DNA of 6,155 nt from Acidimicrobiia bacterium (GTDB lineage Bacteria > Actinomycetota > Acidimicrobiia > IMCC26256 > PALSA-555): NCBI GenBank assembly GCA_017853455.1, contig JAFMJM010000146.1:1-6155 (forward strand), in the 5' to 3' direction. Positions 1-5,399 of the stretch are shown here, one piece after another. Each line of letters starts with the position of its first letter. The stretch's first letter is position 1. The translations under genes and the position numbers were made by a program. A model generated the notes under the pieces. It ran no database searches and had not been told where the DNA came from. It worked only from the letters and a program-made list of their open reading frames with translations.

Positions 1-1
1 C

Positions 2-2362
2 CCGATCGCCAAGATCGCCGCCCGCCTGGCGGTGGGCTACACGCTCGACGAGATCACCAACGACATCACGCGCGAGACACCGGCCTCGTTCGAGCCGACC
101 ATCGACTACGTGGTCACGAAGGTGCCGCGCTGGGCGTTCGAGAAGCTGCCCGGCGCCTCGGGGATCCTCGGCACCCAGATGCAGTCGGTGGGCGAGGTGA
201 TGGCCATCGGCCGCACCTTCACCGAATCGGTCCAGAAGGCCTGCCGGAGCCTCGAGACCGGCCGGCTCGGGCTCAACGCCGATCCGGCCGAGGCGGCCTA
301 CGACGACGTGAGCCTCGACGAGCTCGTCCGCCACGCCGCCACCGCCACCCCCGAGCGCATCTTCCACGTCGAGGCGGCGCTGCGGCGCGGGGCGAGCGTG
401 GAGCGCCTGCACGAGGCGACCGCCATCGACCCGTGGTTCCTCGACCAGTTCGCCCAGATCGCCGAGGCGCGCGCCGACCTCGCCGCCAAGGGCGGTCCCG
501 ACGCCATGTCGCGCCGCGACTGGCGCCGGGCCAAGCGGCTCGGGTTCGGCGACGGCCAGCTGGCGTACCTCTGGGGCGTCGACGCCGAGCGGGTGCGCGC
601 CGACCGGCTCGACGCCGGCGTGCACGTCACCTACAAGACCGTCGACACCTGTGCGGCCGAGTTCGCCGCCCGCACGCCCTACCACTACGGCACCTACGAG
701 GACGAGGACGAGGTCACGCCGCTCGAGCGGCCCGGTGTCGTCATCCTCGGCAGCGGCCCCAACCGCATCGGGCAGGGCGTCGAGTTCGACTACTGCTGCG
801 TGCACGCCGCGTTCGCCCTCTCCGACGCCGGCTTCGAGACCGTGATGGTCAACTGCAACCCCGAGACCGTCTCGACCGACTACGACACCTCCGACCGGCT
901 GTTCTTCGAGCCGCTCTCCGAGGAGGGGGTCCGCAACGTCTGCGACGCCCTGTCGGGTGGCGACCAGCCGCTCGTCGGGGTGATCGTCAGCCTGGGCGGG
1001 CAGACCCCCCTCAAGCTGGCGCACGCGCTCGAGCGGGCGGGCATCCCGATCCTCGGCACCAGCCCGACCTCGATCGACCTCGCCGAGGACCGCGAGCAGT
1101 TCAACGCGCTGTGCGAGCGGCTCGGCATCCCCCAGCCCCCGGGCGGCACCGCCGTCGACGCCGCGGGTGCCCGGGCCATCGCCGCCGGCGTCGGGTACCC
1201 GGTCCTGGTCCGTCCCTCCTACGTGCTCGGCGGCCGGGCCATGCAGATCGTCTACGACGAAGCCGCCCTCGACGCCGCGATGGCCGAGCTCCTCGGCGCC
1301 GGGTCGCTGGGGCGTGAGGGTGGGCTCTCGGCCGAGCGCCCCGCCCTGATCGACCGCTTCCTCGAGGACGCGGTCGAGGTCGACGTCGACGCGCTGCGCG
1401 ACCACACCGGCGGGTTCCTCGTGGGTGGCGTGATGGAGCACATCGAGGAGGCCGGGGTGCACTCGGGTGACTCCGCGTGCGCCCTGCCGCCCCAGACCCT
1501 CGACGCCGAGGCGGTGGCCACCATCGAGCGGCACACCCACGCCCTCGCCGACGCCCTCGACGTGCGGGGGCTGCTCAACGTGCAGTACGCGGTCAAGGAC
1601 GGGCAGGTCTTCGTCATCGAGGCCAACCCCCGGGCGAGCCGCACCGTGCCGTTCGTCAGCAAGGCGACCGGCGTGCCGCTGGCCAAGGTCGCCGCCCGCG
1701 TCATGGCGGGCGCGACCCTCGCGGAGCTCCGCGACGAGGGGCTGCTCTGCCCGCCGAGCGAGGGCGGACACGTGGCCGTGAAGGAGGCGGTGCTGCCGTT
1801 CAACCGCTTCCCGACCGTCGACACCGTGCTCGGGCCCGAGATGCGCTCCACCGGCGAGGTCATGGGTGTCGACCGCTCGTTCGGACTGGCGTTCGTCAAG
1901 AGCCAGGCCGGCGCGGGCAACACGCTGCCGCGTTCGGGCACGGTCTTCCTGTCGCTCGCCGACCGCGACAAGCCGACCGGCCTGCGGGTCGCCCGGCGGT
2001 TCGTGGAGTGCGGGTTCGCGCTGGTGGCGACCTCGGGGACCGCGGCTGCGCTGGCGGCCGAGGGGCTCCCGGTCCAGCGGGTGGTGGCGAAGGTGGGCGA
2101 CGAGCACGGCGACTCGGTCGACGCGGTCGACCTCATCGCCTCGGGGCAGGTCGACCTGGTGGTCAACACGCCCCGCGGTCGTGGACCCCGCGCCGACGGC
2201 GACCACATCCGCCGGGCCGCCACCCGGCACAAGGTCCCGTGCATCACGACCGTGGCGGCGGCACTCGCCGCCGCGGCGGGCATCGCGGAACTGGGCTTCG
2301 AGCCGATCGTGCGCTCGCTGCAGGAGTACCACGACGACCACCAGCTCCGGTTGGAGGTCTGA
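2..2362 (+). CDS. carB: Carbamoyl phosphate synthetase large subunit, 5'-truncated by window edge
   Basis: CarB joins bicarbonate, glutamine-derived ammonia (from CarA) and two ATP into carbamoyl phosphate for pyrimidine and arginine synthesis in the cytoplasm. 786 residues are visible. The reading frame is open to base 2 and begins PIAKIAARLAVGYTLDEI, which matches about residue 315 of the 1073-residue E. coli protein, so roughly 300 N-terminal residues lie outside the window; the GTG at 32 is internal. In order: the end of the first ATP-grasp half (to about local residue 80), the oligomerisation region (about 85-235), the second ATP-grasp half opening with VVILGSGPNRIGQG (about 246-259) and carrying the metal/ATP-binding run IEANPRASR with E540, N542 and R544, then the allosteric MGS-like domain (about 646-786). 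Residues I align with the E. coli UMP site are mostly kept: Lys (codon 1970), Thr (2030, 2039), Lys (2090) and Asn (2165). pyrD follows after 2 nt. carA should lie upstream. Identification is secure. Confidence 0.98.
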   Translation, partial: PIAKIAARLAVGYTLDEITNDITRETPASFEPTIDYVVTKVPRWAFEKLPGASGILGTQMQSVGEVMAIGRTFTESVQKACRSLETGRLGLNADPAEAAYDDVSLDELVRHAATATPERIFHVEAALRRGASVERLHEATAIDPWFLDQFAQIAEARADLAAKGGPDAMSRRDWRRAKRLGFGDGQLAYLWGVDAERVRADRLDAGVHVTYKTVDTCAAEFAARTPYHYGTYEDEDEVTPLERPGVVILGSGPNRIGQGVEFDYCCVHAAFALSDAGFETVMVNCNPETVSTDYDTSDRLFFEPLSEEGVRNVCDALSGGDQPLVGVIVSLGGQTPLKLAHALERAGIPILGTSPTSIDLAEDREQFNALCERLGIPQPPGGTAVDAAGARAIAAGVGYPVLVRPSYVLGGRAMQIVYDEAALDAAMAELLGAGSLGREGGLSAERPALIDRFLEDAVEVDVDALRDHTGGFLVGGVMEHIEEAGVHSGDSACALPPQTLDAEAVATIERHTHALADALDVRGLLNVQYAVKDGQVFVIEANPRASRTVPFVSKATGVPLAKVAARVMAGATLAELRDEGLLCPPSEGGHVAVKEAVLPFNRFPTVDTVLGPEMRSTGEVMGVDRSFGLAFVKSQAGAGNTLPRSGTVFLSLADRDKPTGLRVARRFVECGFALVATSGTAAALAAEGLPVQRVVAKVGDEHGDSVDAVDLIASGQVDLVVNTPRGRGPRADGDHIRRAATRHKVPCITTVAAALAAAAGIAELGFEPIVRSLQEYHDDHQLRLEV
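2353..2357 (+). promoter_or_regulatory. Shine-Dalgarno sequence deciding the pyrD start
   Basis: GGAGG lies inside the last codons of carB, with 7 nt to the GTG at 2365. It is the best ribosome binding site in the window. It fixes the pyrD start even though that start gives a protein with an unusual N-terminal extension, and it implies pyrD is translated from the carB message. Confidence 0.8.
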
Positions 2363-2364
2363 GC

Positions 2365-3339
2365 GTGGGGCGACGGCGCCGGCCCGGCGCGGGAGGATCG
2401 GGGACGGCGGCGGGGGTCGACACGACCGTCCGCCTCGGTGCGCTCGAGCTGGCCAACCCCGTCGTGACGGCCTCGGGCACCTTCGGGCACGGCGACGAGG
2501 TCGCGCGCCTGTGCGACCCGGCGCGGCTCGGGGCCGTGACCACGAAGAGCCAGGCGCCGTTCCCGTGGGCGGGCAACCCCGCCCCGCGGCTGCACCCGAC
2601 CGCCGGCGGGATGGTCAACGCGGTCGGTCTCCAGGGTCCGGGGGTCGCGGCCTGGCTGGCGTCGGACCTCCCGCCCCTGGTCGCCCGGGGCGCGCGGGTG
2701 ATCGCGTCGGTCTGGGGCCGGGAGATCGACGACTACGTGGCCGCCGCCGACGCCCTGGTGCACGCCGACGGGGTCGTGGCGGTCGAGGTCAACCTGTCGT
2801 GCCCCAACCACGGGCACGGCGAGCTCATCGCCCACGACCCCGTCGCCACCGCCGAGACGGTCCGGGCGGTCGTCGAGGTCGTCGGGGAGGTCCCGGTCCT
2901 GGCGAAGCTCTCGCCCAACGCCACGCACGTCGTGCCGATCGCGGCGGCGGCGATGGAGGCCGGGGCGACCGGGCTGACGTGCGTCAACACGCTGCGGGCG
3001 TTCCTCGTCGACGCCGAGCGGCGCACACCCGCCCTCGGGGCCGGCAACGGCGGGTTGTCGGGACCGGCGATCAAGCCGTTGGCCCTGCGCGTCGTCCACG
3101 ACGTCACGACCGCCCTCCCCGGCGTGCCCGTCATCGGGACCGGCGGGATCGCGTCGGGCACCGACGCGGTGGAGATGCTGCTCGCCGGCGCCACCGCCGT
3201 CGGGATCGGGACCGCCACCTTCCTCGATCCGCGTGCGCCGTTGCGCATCCTCGACGAGCTCGTGGCGTGGTGCGCCCGCCACGGCGTGACCCGGGTGGCC
3301 GACCTGACCGGCGCCCTCGACGAAAGGCCCCGACCGTGA
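2365..3339 (+). CDS. pyrD: Dihydroorotate dehydrogenase, class 1B-like catalytic subunit
   Basis: Oxidises dihydroorotate to orotate with FMN, the fourth step of UMP synthesis. The product is 324 residues with a GTG start set by the GGAGG 7 nt upstream. Family motifs along the FMN barrel: ANPVVTASGTFGHG near the N terminus, K61 in TTKSQ, N85-G93 (NAVGLQGPG), NLSCPN with the expected catalytic base C146, K181 in LAKLSPN, N208 in NTL, GGLSGPAIKP from 229, GTGGI at 258-262 and GIGT at 280-283. A cysteine base argues against the membrane-bound, quinone-linked class 2 enzyme, which uses serine, and there is no N-terminal membrane helix. ASGTFG and GLQGPG resemble class 1B, which normally passes electrons to NAD through the PyrK flavin/iron-sulfur subunit. 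No pyrK is adjacent: carB ends 2 nt upstream and pyrF overlaps by 4 nt. The first 17 or so residues, rich in Arg and Gly, are not part of the usual fold. Subclass 1B rather than 1A is judged by motif memory. Confidence 0.95.
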   Translation: MGRRRRPGAGGSGTAAGVDTTVRLGALELANPVVTASGTFGHGDEVARLCDPARLGAVTTKSQAPFPWAGNPAPRLHPTAGGMVNAVGLQGPGVAAWLASDLPPLVARGARVIASVWGREIDDYVAAADALVHADGVVAVEVNLSCPNHGHGELIAHDPVATAETVRAVVEVVGEVPVLAKLSPNATHVVPIAAAAMEAGATGLTCVNTLRAFLVDAERRTPALGAGNGGLSGPAIKPLALRVVHDVTTALPGVPVIGTGGIASGTDAVEMLLAGATAVGIGTATFLDPRAPLRILDELVAWCARHGVTRVADLTGALDERPRP

Positions 3340-4058
3340 CGCCGTCCAGCGCTGCCGACGACCCCGTCTGGAATCCGGCCACCGCACGCGACCGGCTGGT
3401 CCTCGCCCTCGACGTCGGGGGCATGGCCCAGGCCGAGGCGATGGCGGCCCGGGTGGGGGAGTGGTTCTCCACGGTGAAGGTCGGGATGGAGCTCTTCGCT
3501 GAGGCCGGCCCTTCGGCGTTCGCCCGGTTCCACGACCTCGGCTACCGGGTGTTCTGCGACCTCAAGCTCCACGACATCCCGACGACGGTCCGACGCGCCG
3601 CGCGCGTCCACGGGCGCAACGGCGTCGACTTCTGCAACTTCCACACCGCCGGCGGTGAGGAGATGCTCGCGGCGGGGGTCGAGGGGCTGCGCGAGGGCGC
3701 GGCCGACATCGGTCTTCCGGTCCCGGTCGCGCTCGGCGTCACCGTGCTCACGAGCGACCCCGACGCCGGCGCCTTCCCCGGGCGCCTGGCCACCGCGGTG
3801 GCGGCCGGTTGCGACGGCGTCGTGTGCTCGGCGCTCGAGGTGGCTCAGGCGGCGGCCGCCGGGATGCGCACGATGGTGCCGGGCATCCGGCCCGCCGGGG
3901 CCGCCCTCGACGACCAGGCCCGGGTCGGCACCCCCGGTGCCGCCATCGCCGACGGTGCGACCTGGCTCGTGATCGGGCGGGCGGTCACCGCCGCGGACGA
4001 TCCCGCCGCGGCGGCTGCGTCGGTCCACGACGAGGTGGCCGGCGCGCTGGCCGGCTGA
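3336..4058 (+). CDS. pyrF: Orotidine 5'-phosphate decarboxylase, group I (short) type
   Basis: Decarboxylates OMP to UMP, the last step of de novo pyrimidine synthesis. The product is 240 residues. The GTG start overlaps the pyrD stop (GTGA at 3336-3339), with a modest GAAAGG ribosome site at 3322-3327 inside the end of pyrD, so coupled translation is expected. The fold is a single (beta/alpha)8 barrel. The start strand LVLALDV has D26, K48 lies in TVKVG, and the catalytic signature FCDLKLHDIPTTV carries the D75-K77-D80 charge network. The phosphate-binding end is PGIRP (G183, R185) and IGRAV with R215. Length and the DLKLHDIP signature match the enterobacterial/Bacillus form, not the longer (about 275-residue) type known from Mycobacterium and Streptomyces. 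The first 18 or so residues (Ser, Ala, Asp-rich) are a variable leader before the barrel. The last gene of the pyr block here; mihF follows after 35 nt. Confidence 0.97.
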   Translation: MTPSSAADDPVWNPATARDRLVLALDVGGMAQAEAMAARVGEWFSTVKVGMELFAEAGPSAFARFHDLGYRVFCDLKLHDIPTTVRRAARVHGRNGVDFCNFHTAGGEEMLAAGVEGLREGAADIGLPVPVALGVTVLTSDPDAGAFPGRLATAVAAGCDGVVCSALEVAQAAAAGMRTMVPGIRPAGAALDDQARVGTPGAAIADGATWLVIGRAVTAADDPAAAAASVHDEVAGALAG

Positions 4059-4071
4059 CGGTCCGCGACCG
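4059..4071 (+). repeat. Perfect 5-bp inverted repeat between pyrF and mihF
   Basis: CGGTC and GACCG flank a 3-nt loop (cgc), starting on the base after the pyrF stop codon. No T-run follows, so it is not a classic intrinsic terminator. It also covers the position expected for the -35 element of the mihF promoter candidate, so it could be an operator or simply a chance GC-rich hairpin. Function is unknown. Confidence 0.35.
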
Positions 4072-4081
4072 ACGCCCTCCC

Positions 4082-4087
4082 TACACT
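4082..4087 (+). promoter_or_regulatory. Candidate -10 box for leaderless mihF transcription
   Basis: TACACT fits the actinobacterial TAnnnT -10 pattern. Its last base is 7 nt before the A of the mihF ATG, so the normal -10 to +1 distance puts the transcript start exactly on the start codon. The pyrimidine-rich sequence ahead of that ATG holds no Shine-Dalgarno site, which agrees with a leaderless message. There is no good -35 match at the expected place (about 4059-4064), which is common in actinobacterial promoters. Confidence 0.5.
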
Positions 4088-4093
4088 CGGCGC

Positions 4094-4417
4094 ATGGCGA
4101 CGCCCCCGCCCCTCACCGCCGAGCAGCGTCGGCTGGCGCTCGAGAAGGCGGCCCGGGCGCGGCGGCGGCGGGCCGAGGTCAAGGAGCAGCTGAAGTCGGG
4201 GGCGCTGACCCTGCCCGACCTGTTCGCCCTCGCGGAGGTCGACGAGCTCGTCGGCGGTCTGAAGGTCCTCGGCATGCTCGAGTCGCTTCCGGGCGTCGGC
4301 AAGGTGCGGGCCCGGCGGCTCCTCGCCGAGCTCGGCATCAGCGAGAGCCGCCGCCTGCGGGGCATCGGCGACCAGCAGCGGCGGCGGATCGACGAGCACT
4401 TCGGGTTGCCGTGCTGA
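4094..4417 (+). CDS. mihF: Actinobacterial integration host factor (mIHF)
   Basis: A small nucleoid-associated DNA-binding protein; the mycobacterial and Streptomyces homologues bind and bend DNA and affect nucleoid compaction and gene expression. They are unrelated to the heterodimeric IHF of proteobacteria. The product is 107 residues, the usual family length. It opens with PPLTAEQRRLALEKAARARR, a basic N-terminal helix (about 8-35), then a middle helix segment ending in VGGLKVLGMLESLP. Next comes the helix-hairpin-helix LPGVGKVRARRLLAELGI (65-82), which contacts the DNA backbone, and the family-typical ending RRLRGIGDQQRRRIDEHF. The ATG at 4094 has no ribosome site but sits at the predicted transcript start of an upstream -10 box. 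Its last 7 nt overlap gmk. Position next to gmk and rpoZ is the standard actinobacterial arrangement, which supports the call strongly. Confidence 0.95.
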   Translation: MATPPPLTAEQRRLALEKAARARRRRAEVKEQLKSGALTLPDLFALAEVDELVGGLKVLGMLESLPGVGKVRARRLLAELGISESRRLRGIGDQQRRRIDEHFGLPC

Positions 4418-4968
4418 TCGTGGTGGCCGGGCCGTCGGGGGCCGGCAAGGGCACCGTCATCCGGGAGCTGCTGGCCCGGGAGCCGCGCCTGTGGCTCTCG
4501 GTGTCGGCCACGACCCGGGCGATGCGCCCCGGCGAGGAGCACGGCCGCGAGTACTGGTTCCTCACCCCCGACGAGTTCGCGGCGCAGGCCGACGCCGGGG
4601 AGTTCCTCGAGGAGTTCGCCGTCTACGACGCCCGGTACGGCACCCCCCGCGGGCCCATCGACGCCCACCTCGCCGCCGGCGACGACGTCGTCCTCGAGCT
4701 CGACGTCCAGGGTGCGGCGGCCGTCCGGTCGGCCTACCCCGACGCCCTCCTCGTGTTCGTCGCCCCGCCGTCGCGCGAGGTCCAGCGGGCCCGCCTGCTC
4801 GGCCGGGACCCGGGAGCCGACCTGGCAGCCCTGGAGCGGCGGCTCGACCAGGCCGAGGCCGAGGAACGCCGGGCGGCCGACTTCGACGCCGTGGTGGTCA
4901 ACGACGACCTGGCCCGGGCCGTCGACACCGTGGCTGGTATCCTTCGCGATCGCCGCGAGCGGGGCTGA
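4411..4968 (+). CDS. gmk: Guanylate kinase
   Basis: Phosphorylates GMP to GDP with ATP in the cytoplasm, feeding GTP, dGTP and (p)ppGpp pools. The product is 185 residues, a little shorter than the E. coli enzyme (207), mainly from a minimal N terminus that reaches the P-loop at residue 7. The ATP-binding loop GPSGAGKGT is at 7-15. The GMP-binding signature TTRAMRPGEEHGREYWF at 34-50 fits the guanylate kinase pattern, including R36, R39, E42, G45 and Y48. The core strand ELDVQGA is at 96-102, and VVVNDDL near the C terminus is the usual closing strand. The lid reads LLGRDPGADLAALERRL rather than the common RGT-type lid and appears one residue longer. The GTG start overlaps mihF by 7 nt with no clear ribosome site, and no alternative in-frame start lies upstream, so translation probably depends on ribosomes finishing mihF. 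Confidence 0.97.
   Translation: MLIVVAGPSGAGKGTVIRELLAREPRLWLSVSATTRAMRPGEEHGREYWFLTPDEFAAQADAGEFLEEFAVYDARYGTPRGPIDAHLAAGDDVVLELDVQGAAAVRSAYPDALLVFVAPPSREVQRARLLGRDPGADLAALERRLDQAEAEERRAADFDAVVVNDDLARAVDTVAGILRDRRERG
4935..4943 (+). promoter_or_regulatory. Candidate extended -10 promoter for rpoZ-coaBC inside gmk
   Basis: TGGTATCCT combines an upstream TG with a TATCCT hexamer, the extended -10 layout, within the last codons of gmk. Transcription would start near 4950, leaving a leader of about 95 nt before rpoZ. No convincing -35 box is visible at the usual spacing. An AT-bearing hexamer is rare in this GC-rich sequence, but the codons Gly-Ile-Leu can explain it too, so this is tentative. 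Confidence 0.3.
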
Positions 4969-4973
4969 GGCGA

Positions 4974-4992
4974 CGTCCGATCCGGGCGGACG
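4974..4992 (+). repeat. 6-bp inverted repeat in the gmk-rpoZ gap
   Basis: CGTCCG (4974-4979) and CGGACG (4987-4992) form a perfect 6-bp stem with a 7-nt loop. A competing small stem, GGGC/GCCC at 4984-4995, uses the same bases. There is no following T-run, so it is not a normal intrinsic terminator. It lies in the leader of any message started from the candidate promoter at 4935. The rest of the gap, up to the rpoZ ribosome site, is C-rich with nothing else recognisable. Confidence 0.3.
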
Positions 4993-5032
4993 CCCCCGGT
5001 CCGGTCGCCCCACCCTCGCCCCACCCCACGAC

Positions 5033-5037
5033 GGGAG
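5033..5037 (+). promoter_or_regulatory. Shine-Dalgarno sequence of rpoZ
   Basis: GGGAG sits 7 nt before the ATG at 5045. It favours that start over the in-frame ATGs at 5069 and 5081, which would give a protein closer to the conserved core but lack a ribosome site at good distance. Confidence 0.7.
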
Positions 5038-5044
5038 ACCGACC

Positions 5045-5380
5045 ATGGCCGAGCGCCGCGCCAACCTCATGGAGCCCCGGATGGAGCTGCTCCTCGACCG
5101 CGTGGGCTCGAAGTTCACCCTGGTCACGCTCGCCTCGATGCGGGCCCGCGAGATCAACGAGTACAACCGCAGCGGCGCCGAGGACCTCGGAAAGCTGGTC
5201 CCGCCGCAGGTGATCCTGCCGTCGAGCAAGCCGCTGTCGCTGGCGCTCGAGGAGATCCGGCAGGGCAAGATCCGCTGGATCCCGGTCGAGGTCGAGGCCG
5301 AGGTCGACGCCGAGGGCGACATCACGGCCGAGGTGGTCGACGTGGTCGAGGTCGCCGCCGAGGAGACGCCCGCCGAGTAG
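5045..5380 (+). CDS. rpoZ: DNA-directed RNA polymerase omega subunit
   Basis: Omega binds the beta' subunit, helps RNA polymerase assemble and, in some bacteria, contributes to a (p)ppGpp site. The product is 111 residues. The conserved core begins MEPRMELLLDRVGSKFTLVT and continues LASMRAREINEY (about 9-40), corresponding to the family's FxLVxLAxxRAREI helix. A Pro-rich linker follows, then the second conserved helix KPLSLALEEIRQGKI (62-76). After residue 80 comes a 31-residue acidic tail rich in Val, Glu, Asp and Ala, encoded partly by a run of related hexanucleotides at 5285-5314. Such tails vary between species and are probably disordered. The start at 5045 is supported by GGGAG 7 nt upstream. 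Neighbours gmk and coaBC are the usual ones in actinobacteria and many other bacteria; gmk-rpoZ pairing also links GMP metabolism with the polymerase in genome layout. Confidence 0.95.
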   Translation: MAERRANLMEPRMELLLDRVGSKFTLVTLASMRAREINEYNRSGAEDLGKLVPPQVILPSSKPLSLALEEIRQGKIRWIPVEVEAEVDAEGDITAEVVDVVEVAAEETPAE

Positions 5381-5399
5381 CGGGCGCCCCGCCGTCCCC

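Noticed and set aside
32..34. GTG as the start of carB
   Set aside because: The same frame is open and conserved upstream to base 2 (PIAKIAARLA), so this codon is an internal valine in a gene cut by the window edge.
433..1317. Plus-strand frame overlapping carB in another phase
   Set aside because: Its product is almost entirely Arg, Pro, Ala and Gly, the signature of reading a GC-rich gene out of phase.
1477..3339. Possible 620-residue fusion protein ending in PyrD
   Set aside because: The part before 2365 is out-of-phase carB sequence with no motifs, and a strong ribosome site marks a start at 2365.
1252..3387. 711-codon open frame on the minus strand across carB and pyrD
   Set aside because: It is antisense to two clearly conserved genes. 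Its product is rich in Arg, Pro, Ser and Asp with no family motifs. Long shadow frames are expected when codon third positions are nearly all G or C.
1866..4058. Possible 730-residue protein ending in PyrF
   Set aside because: Only the part after 3336 resembles a protein family. The upstream part is the shadow of carB and pyrD, and the GTG at 3336 gives a normal PyrF length.
5381..5391. Small hairpin CGGG-cgc-CCCG after rpoZ as a terminator
   Set aside because: The stem is only 4 bp with no T-run, and coaBC starts 9 nt later.
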